Notes under the pieces: generated by a model
Databases searched by the model: none
Told to the model about the DNA's origin: nothing
What the model saw: only the letters and a program-made list of their open reading frames with translations
Translations under genes and position numbers: made by a program
Shown: positions 31,194 through 41,936 of the stretch, one piece after another
Position numbering within the stretch: position 1 is the stretch's first letter
Layout of the letters: every line of letters starts with the position of its first letter
NCBI GenBank assembly: GCA_014529385.2
Contig: CM043958.1
Location: 157,954,793 to 158,018,792, forward strand
Direction of reading: 5' to 3'
Source of the DNA: Adiantum capillus-veneris
Taxonomy: Eukaryota; Streptophyta; Polypodiopsida; Polypodiales; Pteridaceae
Length of the DNA stretch: 64,000 nucleotides

Positions 31194-34100
31194 GCCTTGG
31201 GCAGTTTTCGGCTTGAAGACACAGGGGATCATAGACCAGACACAGGGAAAGACAAAGCTACGGCTGAATCAGAAAAAGGACCAGCAAAGAAATGGAAAAG
31301 ACGTTTTCCTCGCAAGTCAGAAGAGCAAAAGAAGGTCCTGAGGACAGAGAACAAATGCTTTATATGTGAGCAGCCTGGCCACATCGCTTACAACTGTCCT
31401 ACAAAGAAAAGGCCAGCTGATTCTGAAGACAAGGAGGACAGGAAGGGAAAGAAGCCCATGGCTGGTCTAGTGCCAGATATGGTGGGCGACAAGCCAAATT
31501 CAGATGCAAGTGAGCTTTGCAGAGCATGGGGAAAGGTTAGGGATCAAACAGTGCTTATCTTCTTTGATCCAGGTGCCAAAGCCAACTTTATTTCCCCAGA
31601 ATTGGCTTCAAAGTTGGGAATCAGACCTGAAGAGATGGGGTATACAGCAGAGGCAGGTTTGGCATGTCCTGGCCATACAGAGGCTGTGACACCCATCATT
31701 GGAAAGTTGCGTCTACATATCCAGTCCTATGTAGATGCTGAAGAATTTTACATCATGCCACTGGACGGATGTGATGTGTTGTTAGGTATTCCTTGGTTGT
31801 TTCGTGTACAGGGAATCATGGATGCCTACAACAAAAAGATCACTGTACAGAGCAGGGGAAAGACTCACATTCTGGATGTAAAGCTTAAAGGGGAGTCTAT
31901 TCCTACTGTATCAGCTTCTGCTATTACTTCTGTAATGAAAAAGCATCTTTCTGCGTACTTGGTTTTTGCACGTGAAGTGTCAGATTGTGATGAATCAAAT
32001 TTATCTGTGCTAGATAAAGAAAGGTCAATGTTTTTACAACAGTATAGTGACTGTTTTTCCGATTCATTACCGTCTCAATTACCGCCAGAGAGACCCGAGG
32101 ACCATGCGATAGATTTGGTGCCAGGCAGTAGCCCACCAAATAAGCCTCCATACAAGGTTAGTGCGGCTCAGCAGAAAGAGATAATGGGCCAAGTACAGGA
32201 GCTGTTAGAAAAGGGGCTGATTCAGCCCAGTTCATCTCCATTCTGTTCTCCAGTGTTGTTGGTGCAGAAAAAGGATGGCTCATGGCGTATGTGCATCGAC
32301 TACCGTGCACTGAACAAGAATACCATCAAGAATAGGTTCCCTATACCTAGAATTGATGATATTATGGACAAATTAGAAGGAGCAGCTATGTTTAGCAGGA
32401 TAGATCTAAAGAGTGGGTATCATCAGATCCGCATTAGATCAGAGGATGTGCACAAGACTGCTTTTAGAACAACGTTTGACCTTTACGAATTTTTAGTGAT
32501 GCCCTTTGGTCTCACAAATGCTCCTGCTATGTTTAATAGGATGATGGACAGAATTTTCCGTCCACACCAGCAGTTTGTTGGTACATTCTTTGATGACATG
32601 ATAGTCTACTCAAAGAATGAAGAGGAGCATAGGCATCACTTGGCCATTGTGTTCAAAGAGCTACGCAGTCATAGGTTGCTCATCAATGCAAAGAAAAGTG
32701 AGTTTTTTCTGGAAGAGATTCACTTTCTGGGACACATTGTCTCAAAGGATGGTGTCAGAATGGATCCTGCAAAAGTTGAAGCAATCAAGTCATGGCCAAA
32801 TTTGAAGACGGTGCATGATGTCCGAAGCTTTTTGGGACTATGCTCCTATTACAGAAGGTTTATCCGAAATTTCGCTGAGATTGCTTCACCTTTACATGCT
32901 CTTCAAAAGAAGGCAGTCACCTTCAGATGGACACAGAAAGAGATTTCAACTTTTAATCTCTTAAAGGAAAAGATGACTTCAGATCCAGTCATTGTGTTGC
33001 CGGATCTTAGGAAGTCATTTGTGGTCCAGTGTGATGCCTGCGGTAGTAGCATTGGTGCTGTGCTAATGCAAGATGGCAGGGTAGTAGCCTATGAGAGCAG
33101 AATTTTGCAAGGGCCAGAGATGACCATGCAGGTCTATGAGAAAGAGTTACTGGCTGTGATTCATGCGCTCTTAAGTTGGAAACACTACCTGCTAGGTGCA
33201 GACTTTGTTGTCCAAACGGACCATCAGACCTTGCGATACTTCTTGACACAGACAAAGTTATCTGAGAAGCATATGCGATGGGCAAATATCTTGTCCATGT
33301 TCCATTTTCAGATTGTGCATGTGGAAGGCAAGAAGAACGTTGTGGCTGATGCCTTGTCAAGGAAGCCACAAATTTCAGCTGTGTCGATTCCTTATCATCA
33401 TGAACTTGATGATATGAGAGAACAGTATGTAAATGATGAAGATTTTGCAAGGGTCTTCGAGCAACTAATGGATGGACAACGTCATGAACACTATCTTCTT
33501 AAAGACGGGTTCATGATGATGCATGGCAGATTGTGTGTCACAAAGCCATTGCGACGCAAAGTTATGGAAGAGAGTCATGTCCCACCGTATGCAGGGCATC
33601 GTGGTATCGATGCTACAGTTAAAGCGGTAGAGACATTCTTCTATTGGCCTACATTGAGAAGGGATGTGGATGCCTTTGTGCGAGAATGCCTAATATGCCA
33701 AAAGGTCAAGTTTGACAGGCAAAAGGCACCAGGGTTATTGCAACCACTACCTATTCCAGATAAACCATGGGAAAGTATTGCTATGGATTTTATCTTTGAT
33801 CTTCCGAGAACGCAGACAGGAAATGATGGTATTTGGACCATTATTTGCAGATTCAGCAAACAGGCTCATTTTATTCCTGTCAGGAAGAAGATAAAGCCAG
33901 ATCAGATGGCACGCTTGTTTATGAGCAATATTTTCAAGTATCATGGCATGCCACAGTCGATTATTAGCGACCGTGATCCACGCATGACTAGTTTGTTCTG
34001 GAAAGGCTTGTTTGAGAATATGGGTACCACGCTCAAATTCTCTTCGTCATTTCATCCTCAAACAGATGGGCAGTCAGAAGAGGCAAATTCTACTGTCCTA

Positions 34101-34862
34101 GATCTGCTCAAGTGCTATGTGTCAGAGCATAAAGGAAAGTGGGAGCAGTATTTGCCATTGGTGGAGTATGCATACAATAATACAGTGCATTCATCAACTG
34201 GCAAGGCACCCTTTGAGATAGTTGAAGGTGGCAAGAAAGTTCCTCCCATACTGCATACAAAGGACAAGATATTTGAAGCAGATAAGTATGTTCAAGACAT
34301 GGATGAAATGTACAAGAAGGTCAAAGTGGCCTTAGAAAGGACTCAGGCAAAGCAAAAGAAAGCAGCTGATCGTCACCGTCGTGAAGTGGTATATTCACTT
34401 GGTGATTGGGTGCTTCTACGGTTTGAAAAGGCAAGGTTAAAGAAGATGAAGGGCAAGGAAAGACTGTTTCCAAAGCTCAGCATGCGTTACTATGGGCCTT
34501 TTCAAGTGTGCGACATAATCAGTGATGTTGCATATAGGCTGAAATTGCCTGACAGTTGGAAGATTCACAATGCGTTTCATGTGAGTCTTCTCAGACCCTA
34601 TGTGGGTGATGTGCCAGAAGATATACCAGCTGAAGATCAGCCGGAAGTCGAGGAACTTGACGAAATCTTGGTCCCTGAACAGATTTTGGCACACAAAGAA
34701 AGGAAAGTGAAAGGCAAGGTTGCTAGGCGTTACTTGGTAAAGTTCAGAAACTATCCACCAATGGATGCTAAGTGGATGGAAGAAGGTGAACTTGCAGAGT
34801 CACCAACTGTGTTATCACTCTACCTGGAAGCCTTCGATTTGCAACCTACCTTGACCCCTTGA
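31194..34862 (+). CDS. Element A polyprotein: zinc knuckle, protease, RT, RNase H, integrase, chromodomain
   Basis: The frame opens after a TGA at 31191-31193 and runs unbroken to 34862. It has no ATG before 31458, which lies after the zinc knuckle. Counting from TTG at 31197 as residue 1, the CCHC knuckle is C54, C57, H62, C67, and the protease signature FFDPGA has D124. RT carries [18 protein letters not shown] and catalytic D466-D467 in FFDDMIVYS, where Met-Ile replaces the usual Leu-Ile. RNase H contains CDACGSSIGAV and YEKELLAVIHAL. The integrase has HRGIDAT...CLICQ and catalytic D864, D925 and E961, the last two exactly 35 residues apart. A chromodomain spans about residues 1155-1212. 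All catalytic residues are present. The missing capsid and missing start codon are the oddities. Confidence 0.93.
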   Translation, partial: ALGSFRLEDTGDHRPDTGKDKATAESEKGPAKKWKRRFPRKSEEQKKVLRTENKCFICEQPGHIAYNCPTKKRPADSEDKEDRKGKKPMAGLVPDMVGDKPNSDASELCRAWGKVRDQTVLIFFDPGAKANFISPELASKLGIRPEEMGYTAEAGLACPGHTEAVTPIIGKLRLHIQSYVDAEEFYIMPLDGCDVLLGIPWLFRVQGIMDAYNKKITVQSRGKTHILDVKLKGESIPTVSASAITSVMKKHLSAYLVFAREVSDCDESNLSVLDKERSMFLQQYSDCFSDSLPSQLPPERPEDHAIDLVPGSSPPNKPPYKVSAAQQKEIMGQVQELLEKGLIQPSSSPFCSPVLLVQKKDGSWRMCIDYRALNKNTIKNRFPIPRIDDIMDKLEGAAMFSRIDLKSGYHQIRIRSEDVHKTAFRTTFDLYEFLVMPFGLTNAPAMFNRMMDRIFRPHQQFVGTFFDDMIVYSKNEEEHRHHLAIVFKELRSHRLLINAKKSEFFLEEIHFLGHIVSKDGVRMDPAKVEAIKSWPNLKTVHDVRSFLGLCSYYRRFIRNFAEIASPLHALQKKAVTFRWTQKEISTFNLLKEKMTSDPVIVLPDLRKSFVVQCDACGSSIGAVLMQDGRVVAYESRILQGPEMTMQVYEKELLAVIHALLSWKHYLLGADFVVQTDHQTLRYFLTQTKLSEKHMRWANILSMFHFQIVHVEGKKNVVADALSRKPQISAVSIPYHHELDDMREQYVNDEDFARVFEQLMDGQRHEHYLLKDGFMMMHGRLCVTKPLRRKVMEESHVPPYAGHRGIDATVKAVETFFYWPTLRRDVDAFVRECLICQKVKFDRQKAPGLLQPLPIPDKPWESIAMDFIFDLPRTQTGNDGIWTIICRFSKQAHFIPVRKKIKPDQMARLFMSNIFKYHGMPQSIISDRDPRMTSLFWKGLFENMGTTLKFSSSFHPQTDGQSEEANSTVLDLLKCYVSEHKGKWEQYLPLVEYAYNNTVHSSTGKAPFEIVEGGKKVPPILHTKDKIFEADKYVQDMDEMYKKVKVALERTQAKQKKAADRHRREVVYSLGDWVLLRFEKARLKKMKGKERLFPKLSMRYYGPFQVCDIISDVAYRLKLPDSWKIHNAFHVSLLRPYVGDVPEDIPAEDQPEVEELDEILVPEQILAHKERKVKGKVARRYLVKFRNYPPMDAKWMEEGELAESPTVLSLYLEAFDLQPTLTP

Positions 34863-35420
34863 GTTTCAAAGCTACATGGATTGTCAGTGTGACAATGGCT
34901 TCTGAAACAAATGATGTACATGGTATTTAAAGTGAGCTCAAATCAAATACCTGTTACATGAATGTTAGAGCTGTACAGATTGTCAGTTTGGCAATTGCTC
35001 TTATGGAATGTCCAAAAGTTTGATTAGTGCTATAGAAGTGAGTATTTCTTGTCAGTTTGTCAAGGATACAGTGATTGCTTCTATTGAAGAGTACATGTGT
35101 AACTGCATTCTTAAACTGTCGGTTTGGATATGCTCGAAAGTGTTACGGGATCCAACGTGTACTATAAGACAGTGGCAAAATGTGCAGCTACCATTTTGTC
35201 ATTGGAAAGTTAGTGACTCAAAGCAATGGCAGAGTGCGAAGCTACCACTATGTCATTGGGACAGGGTTCACACGCAGGCAATACATGAGTCGACGAGGTG
35301 TTGAATACACCAGGGTTGACAATGAGCATGTATGTGTCGTATATGTGTCGACAGGTGTTGACAGTAAGCATGTACGACATAGATGCAAACGAGGACGTTT
35401 GAGATTTCAGGAGGGGGGTA
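34863..35420 (+). other. Element A 3' untranslated region and polypurine tract
   Basis: Non-coding, with a repeated 'gattgtcagt(g/t)tg' phrase and a second pair of related phrases ('cattttgtcattgg', 'ctatgtcattgg'). It ends in the polypurine tract AGGAGGGGGGTA (35409-35420) immediately before TGTCACC. Confidence 0.85.
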
Positions 35421-36897
35421 TGTCACCAGCGTGTGACTACTATCTATCCTTTTTGTTGATTTCTTTCTTATTATCTATTTACTTTCACTTTTTGGAAACA
35501 CCCCTCGGGAAATCTAACTGCCCTGCATTGCATAGCTAGTGTGGAACTGTCCAGAGGGAGTCCAGGCCTGAGGGCAAGAGAGCACTAAGGTTGGACAAGG
35601 ACTATGGTTAGCCAAGTGGGGTCATTGACTAGCCAAAGTGGAATCCTTTGCTACAGAGGCTACATTTCAGTTTTGGATGTGGCCGCAGTGTACAAAGAGG
35701 GTCGGATGACCTAGAAAGATACAATGGCAGCATCTCCTAAAATTTAGGGAACTGCTATTTTGGGACCTGAAAATGTCTTCGCGTCATTACGTGCAGTTTG
35801 ACATGGGGATCATTTTGTTACTCTGTGGCCAAGTCAACAGAGGCTGCAGGTGAGATATTTTTAGACCCGAGGGTCTAAAGCGGGAAAATGCACAAATGAG
35901 TGACACTTGGCACTCTGAGGCCAGTTTACTACTTATAGAGAAGGCAAAAACGTGATTTATAGCTGGGAGGCTCATTTTGCAAGTCTCTGTCACAGGTTAA
36001 GAGCTATGGAGTGCTTGCTTTCCCTCTTATGCACAGTGCGGTGCCAGGAGTGATGCCCTGCACGCTACGCACTGCCCTCTCTCTCCCCTTTGGCAGTATG
36101 TTATGCCCCTCTAGTGGGCTCTTCATTTGACCAATGTACAGTTGTGTGGGTTCATGCGCGATTGCCGAGGCAAGAGCCTCTTGCACAGGTACTGGATTAG
36201 CTAGCGGCTAATCCCCCCGCAGGTACAGGTGAATTCGGAGAGGTTTCACGCCAGAAATCTCATCCGATTCAAAGGGCAAGTAGCCCTACAGGTGCGGGAG
36301 CTCGAGGACTTGCTAGGGATGCGACCGGCACGCGAAACGGAGCCCGAAACAGTGAATTACAGCCTGCTGTGTATTTTTGCAGGTTTAGGGTTTTGGCCCT
36401 AAACGGACCCTAATACCCCCAGGAGGTTCGGGGACGCAAGGGGACCGCTGTACAGGCGATCTAGCGCATTTTCAGGTCTGAAAACAGAGAATTCAGCGTG
36501 CTGCAGATTCTCGCCAGGTTTTGCAAAGTGCCCGTATGCGTCGGGAAAGTCAGTCAATGTGTGGGAATACTGACTGTGAAGTGTTCTAGTACAGTTATGC
36601 TGCCGAAATCAGGCTGGAACAGTGGAAATTCAGCCGAGTTTGTGCGGGGCAGCTTGTAGGAACCACAGCGTTTATTCCCTCTTTTGAACAATAAAGAAAT
36701 ACCGAAAGGGGCGCCTAAGTTAGGGGCCAATCTGGTGTCTGTCTACTCATACAGGTGCAATCTAGCAGCCTGTATCCCTCTCCCCTTTGTTGTGTCTTGA
36801 AAGTACAGGTAAAATAGACGACTAATAATGGGTGAAAGCTAAATCAAGGTTTAAAGTAAAGTCTACCGCCCTTTTCGGATTGAACAGGCCGGTTACA
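35421..36897 (+). repeat. Element A 3' LTR
   Basis: 1477 bp, near-identical to 29673-31149. It ends GGTTACA before the target duplication GCGAT. Confidence 0.95.
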
Positions 36898-37617
36898 GCG
36901 ATTGCTCTTGCACAGGAGATGAAGCACAACAAGGGAAAGCCTAAGGAGAACAAGACTTCCACAAGTACCTCGCAGACTTCTGAGAACCCTAAGAACGGTA
37001 AGAACTGTAAGAATGGTAACTCTTCTAACCAATCTTCCAACAGTCTCTCAGAAAAGAATTCTTCCAATGAATCTAAGGGTAAGGCTAACACAATTGCTAA
37101 ACCTAAGCTTACTCCATATGAAAAGGTAGCACAAGGAATTGTAGGAGGATACATCATGTCGGAGGAGCAAAGCACTTATTTTAAGGAAGGTCGTTGTTTT
37201 CATTGTCACATTAAGGGTCACATAAAAAGAACATGTCCTAAGCTTGAATTGAATGAATCTAAAGAATCCACAGAACCCACTGCCTGTGTCAATGCAATTA
37301 ACGATAACACGAGTGTGCCGCAAGTTTGTCATGATCCTGCCATTGATGATTCTCTCATTAAATGTTATGGTCATATGACGGGGCAGCGTTTTGTGATTGT
37401 TCACAAGGATGATGTGTTAGTTGATGCTTTTTCTAGCGAAGCTAACCTCGTTGCAGATTCGATCAATCACAAAGGATCGATCTTGGCTCTCGAGCCTAGG
37501 TTCAAAGAACCCTTACAGGAAGTATTATGTGTTCACATGATTAGTACGCATGCATTGTTCGAGTGTTTCATTCGTAATCGTTTCATTCGTGATCGTTATG
37601 GTCATATGATGGGGTAG
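36898..37617 (+). pseudogene. Element B2 gag end with deleted protease
   Basis: The gag frame resumes after A with AIALAQEMKHNKGKPKENK, reaches the knuckle CFHCHIKGHIKRTC (about 37195-37236), and continues to MTGQRFVI. There it jumps to VHKDDVLVDAFSSEANL, the RNase H remnant. Compared with B1, about 630 bp carrying the protease and the Asp/His-rich array are deleted. The frame ends in a stop inside a tandem duplication. Confidence 0.85.
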
Positions 37618-37850
37618 CGTTTTGTGATTGTTCACAAGGATGATGTGTTAGTTGATGCTTTTTCTATCGAAGCTAACCTCGTTGTAGATTCGATCAATCA
37701 CAAAGGATCGATCTTGGCTCTCGAGCCTAGGTTCAAAGAACCCTTACAGGAATTATTATGTGTTCACATGATTAGTACGCACGCATTGTTCGAGTGTTTC
37801 ATTCGTGATCATTTCCTATATTTTAGTCAGCATCTTTATGTGATCCCTTT
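37379..37850 (+). repeat. Tandem duplication of about 240 bp in B2
   Basis: The stretch from 'ggggcagcgttttgtgattgt' (37380) to 'gtttcattcg' is repeated from 37613. The second unit differs at a handful of bases, including the change that makes the TAG stop at 37615. Unequal exchange or template switching during reverse transcription would produce this. Confidence 0.85.
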
Positions 37851-38469
37851 TCCTAGGCATGACATATTGTATGTTGAGCACGTTTCTCTCATGGATGAGC
37901 ACGAATGCATGCGGATTTCTTATGAAAAGCTGAAAAATATGTATGTAAGGAAGTCACATTCCATGTCTCTTCCTTGGCGTGACACATTCGTAGAACGAGC
38001 ACATGGAAATATGAGCACCAAGCATGGGCATTTCCGTTGTGAATTGCCATAGAAGATTCGATCTCATTGTTTGCATGTATGTTGTGAATGGTTTGGCATT
38101 CCGTCTATTGGTTCATTTACATTGCCTGCAGAGTCTTTAGAGAAGACAAGATTTTTTCCACTCACTTTACATGGAATGAGTATGTTCATGGTTTTGTGTT
38201 GGAAATGGTTTCAGGAATTTTCAGCCATGGAGATTCTTGAAGAAGAAAGAAGCACGACTATAGACGAAGTTGAAGCATTGAAGGAGCCACATAAGACTTT
38301 GTGTCGCTTTCGGTGCGGCCCATAGAAGCAAAAGTTGCAGACCTTTATGAAGTTCAAGTACCGCACGACCCACACATCAGAGTGGGTCGGTGAAGAGTCC
38401 CTTCCAGAATTCCGGATGCTATTTGCGATCTCCCTCGACGCCATACAGTTCGGTACTAGTACCTCACTT
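37624..38469 (+). pseudogene. Element B2 orphan frame and chromodomain-like end
   Basis: This is the counterpart of B1 11420-12287. It has the RNase H remnant (NLVVDSINHKGSILALEPRF), the orphan frame (MISTHALFECFIRDHFLYFS) with a short deletion and stop near 38050, and the chromodomain-like tail with a stop near 38323, ending GTSTSL. Conservation with B1 shows the unusual layout is inherited. Confidence 0.75.
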
Positions 38470-38483
38470 TGAAAAGGAGGGGA

Positions 38484-39611
38484 CGTCACGTGACACATCC
38501 AACCCTATGTGTCCGTGGACAAGCTACAGAACGACAAGGGTTCAGTCAGTCCAATCAGTCTAGATTAGAAAAAGTGATCTGGCACTTTTGTGAGTCTATT
38601 CGTAGACCGTGCATGCCCAGTCACTTAGTATAGATGCATATCCTCTGGTTGCACACAGCATGATCATCGATATTCCCATCAGAATCCATCAGATTTCATT
38701 AGGGGAATTTTCGAGTACATTTAGCCTATTTTCCCTATTTGTGACATTTTTCACTTATCAATTTAAGTGACTTTCCAACAAAAGGAGGTAGGGCAATTTG
38801 GGTAAGAAAATATATAAGCAAACCAAAGTTAGCACTAAATGGCAGATGAGCCAGGAGTACAGCAGGCCTTTGGCAACAGGTCCTCCCCTCTCTCAGCAAG
38901 AACCATCAAGAACCCCCTAGCCTTGGCGATTTTCCCTCTCACAGTCCCTAGAGTTTTTCCTCATCGCCAACCATCCTTTCCCCTTCGCGTTTTTCAGCAG
39001 ATACCCATGGCTTTGCACTCTTGCATCTAGCGTTTTACAGAGCTTGATCGGCCACTTTATCCCTGGCGTTTTCAGCACTGACCCGCATCAGATAAAGCAG
39101 CGTTTTCAGCACCAAAACGCAGCCTACACAGCAGCGTTTTCTTCAGGCAAAGCTGCGTTTTTCAGCAGCATAAAGATAGCCTCGAAATCAGTGTTTCAAC
39201 TCGCAGCAGATTTCAGCCTTGAGCGTTTTTGGACAGCAGTCAGAAGCTTCCAGTGTCAGCCCCGTTGTCGGTCTCGTCATTCCTGTCACCACCGTCGACA
39301 TAGCCTAGATTTGCATCAGCCACATGCATCAACATTGTACCACTTTGTGCAATCAATCGCAGACCACTCTCGCCAACGAGAGTGGGGCCTTCGCATGAGG
39401 GTTTTACAACGTCTCTGGTGTCGTATCTCTCTTCTCTCTATCTCTCAGTCTTATACACTTGCACGCACAGTATCCACTCACTTTGTTCGTGATCATATAC
39501 TCTCCATTAAGAACGGAAGGCTCTCCCTTCCATAAGAACTAAAAGGAACCTTGAGCAAATATGGATCACTCATCTTGAGAAAGAACAACATTCATTCCGC
39601 TGCACCTAACA
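38484..39611 (+). repeat. Element B2 3' LTR
   Basis: 1128 bp. The first base is changed (CGTCACGTGACA), and a purine tract AAAAGGAGGGGA precedes it. It ends CACCTAACA before the target duplication ACACC. Confidence 0.92.
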
Positions 39612-41160
39612 ACACCCTTCCAATGGGATGACGTAGAACTCTTCAGTGTCCACGTACGTCTGAATATATAGACGCAGTTTTCCAATGATGGGAGTAACAC
39701 ACTCTGAGTGGCCAGGACATGCCAACCCTGCCTCTGCCGTGTACCCCATCTCTTCAGCTCTGATGCCCAACTTCATAGCTAACTTTGGTGAGATAAAGTT
39801 TGCTTTGGCACCTGGATCAAAGAAGATGAGTGCCGTCTGATCTCTGACTTTACCCCATGCTCTGCATAACTCGCTGGCATCTGTACTTGGCTTGCCACAC
39901 ACCATATCTGACACCAAACCTGCCGTGGGCTTAGGTTTCTTTCCTTTCTTATCTTCTTTATCATCCGAATCAGCTGGCCTTTTCCTTCGTGACAATCTGC
40001 AGCAAAGTGACCAGGTTGCTTGTATACAAAGCATTTATTTTCAGCCATCAAGACCTTCTTTTCCTCGAGCGACTTGCGCACAAAAGGCTTCCTTTTTGAC
40101 TTCTCTGCCTGCGCTCTAGAAGTCCCGGCTGAGTCCTTATCCTTGTTGTCCTTTTATGACCCCTGTGGTGCTTCGAGAGCTGTTTTGACAAAGGGCTTCT
40201 TTGCTGAATTTTTCTTTTGCTGCCCCCCTTTTGCGTTGCCCGGGAACCCATTGTCCTCTCCCATCAATTAGGCAAGACCAGTGTTGACAACTTCCATAAG
40301 TTGAGTGAGGGTAGCCACTTTGTTCTTTGTACAATAATCTCGAAGCCCTTTAGGCAGTCCACAACATTTCTTCTCAATCTCATCTGTCAGTGGCACAAAC
40401 CGATAGGAGGTTACTTAGAGCAATGCTTTGCAAAACCTCCGATTGTACTCTTTAGGCTCAAGTAGCCGCAATGAGTTGGTGCCAATCGGTCATGACATCG
40501 GCTTCAAATTCATTTGACACCCACGCAGATGCAAACAATTGTTTGAAGTATACCCATATGGCGGGTGCCTGTCCTTGCATCAACAATGTCGTCCACCATG
40601 TAAGCGCATTGTCTTTCAAGAAAGTGACAACTTTCTTGACCTTAGAGGCCTCTGTAAAATTCCCCCCTACATTAGTTGTATCAAATTGCTGGAGGAAAGT
40701 AATAGCCTTTGCTTTATCCTCAAAGCGGCTGAAAGTGCTAAACTTTACAGCTGCACCATCTTCTTTGTAAGCTTTTGGTTTCTCCAGTGCCCCCAAATTG
40801 CCATAGGGAATTGCCTGCAACATGGGCACTATGATAGGGATCATCGGCACGTCTTGGCCATTGACATTTTGTGTCATAGGTGCCATATCTGGCTGCTATC
40901 CAAAAAAACCTGCTATGCCAAAATTGCCCTGTGGCACCCCAAACTGGCCCTGGTTGCTCTGAAAGCCTTGCTGCATGCCAGTGCTACCATACATGGGGAA
41001 GTGACCATTGGGCAAGAAGTTGTCCAAACAAGGGTCCACAAATAGAATTATTTGTATGAACATAGATCCACCCCCGAAATAAGCAGGATGTACCGTGGGT
41101 GGTGGAAAAACTTGATGCATTCCTTGGAAACTCGTTCCCTGTCCCAATAACACAACATGC
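39612..41160 (-). pseudogene. Element D gag, zinc knuckle and protease start
   Basis: On the minus strand a Gln/Gly/Pro-rich N-terminal part (near 41150-40900) precedes the capsid (KFSTFSRFEDKAKAITFLQQ, ALTWWTTLLMQGQAPAIWVY). A Lys-rich linker, a damaged knuckle (CFVYKQPGHFAADC, second Cys changed to Tyr) and the protease start (ALIFFDPGAKANFISPKLAM) follow. It ends at PLEGC, where B2 cut the gene. This capsid region is what element A lacks. Stops and frame changes are present. Confidence 0.85.
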
Positions 41161-41897
41161 GGGCCTGTGATTCCTACGAGCTGTCCCGCATAATCCGGGC
41201 TGAAGATGACTTGTTTTGGCCCGATTTCGGCAGCATATCTGTACTAGGACGCGTCACAGACATTATCCCCACGCAATAGATGACTTTCCCGACGATTACG
41301 GACACTTTGCAAAACCTGGCGAGAATCTGGAGCACACTGAATTCTCTGTTTTCTGCTCTGAAAATGCGCCAAATCACCTCTACAGCGGTCCCCTCGCGTC
41401 CCCGGACCTCCTGGGGGTATTAGGGACCATTTAGAGCCGAAACCCTAAACTTGCAAAAATACACTGTAGGCTGCATTTCCCTGTTTAGGGCTCCGTTTCG
41501 CGAGCCGGTCGCATCCGTAGCAAGTCCTCGAGCTTCCGCACTTGTAGGGCTACTTGCCCTTTTAATCGGACGAGATTTCTCACGTGAAACCTCTCCGAAT
41601 TCACCTGTACCTGCGGAGGATTAGCAACTAGCTAATCCAGTACCTGTGTAAGAGGCTCTTACCTCGGCAATCGCGCATGAACCCACACAACTGTACTGTA
41701 CATAGGTCAAAATGAAGAGCCCTCTTGTGGGGCATCACATAATTGCACGGAGGGGAGAGAGAGAGTAGTGAATGCTGTGCAAGGCTTCAATTCTTGCACT
41801 TCATTGTACATAGAGGGTAGGCAAGCACACAGTAGCTTTGGTACCTGCAACAATCCACCGTACGGCTGAAAATGTAGCCCACGTTTTATTTTTATTG

Positions 41898-41936
<39 letters not shown>

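Larger units (their letters stand above)
29673..36897 (+). mobile_element. Element A: very young Ty3/gypsy chromovirus lacking capsid
   Basis: A is inserted in B2 gag with TSD GCGAT (29668-29672 and 36898-36902). The 1477-bp LTRs (29673-31149 and 35421-36897) are equal in length and differ, by eye, at only three positions, which implies a recent insertion. Between them a single long open frame runs from the zinc knuckle to the chromodomain. Only 44 bp separate the 5' LTR from that frame, so the capsid part of gag and most of the leader are deleted. Mobility would need Gag supplied in trans. Confidence 0.95.
20706..39611 (+). mobile_element. Element B2: second gag-type B element, enlarged to 18.9 kb by E and A
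   Basis: B2 is inserted in D's protease gene with TSD ACACC (20701-20705 and 39612-39616). The 5' LTR is 20706-21608 plus 28040-28209, interrupted by E; the 3' LTR is 38484-39611. The interior (28210-38483) is interrupted by A. Without these guests it is about 5.3 kb. It has the same layout as B1 (gag, RNase H remnant, orphan frame, chromodomain-like end) and likewise lacks RT and integrase. The protease and the Asp/His repeat are also deleted here, and part of the remaining region is tandemly duplicated. Confidence 0.9.

Noticed and set aside
32617-33450. Alternative-frame and antisense open stretches inside element A pol
   Set aside because: They overlap the intact polyprotein frame that carries all catalytic motifs, so they are shadows.
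35180-35539. 119-codon frame at the end of element A, possible extra gene such as env
   Set aside because: It runs from the 3' untranslated region across the polypurine tract into the LTR and has no signal peptide, membrane anchor or family match.
29668-36902. Assembly artefact explaining the near-identical 1477-bp repeats
   Set aside because: The matching GCGAT duplication, TG...CA termini and polypurine tract fit a genuine recent insertion, and three base differences separate the copies.
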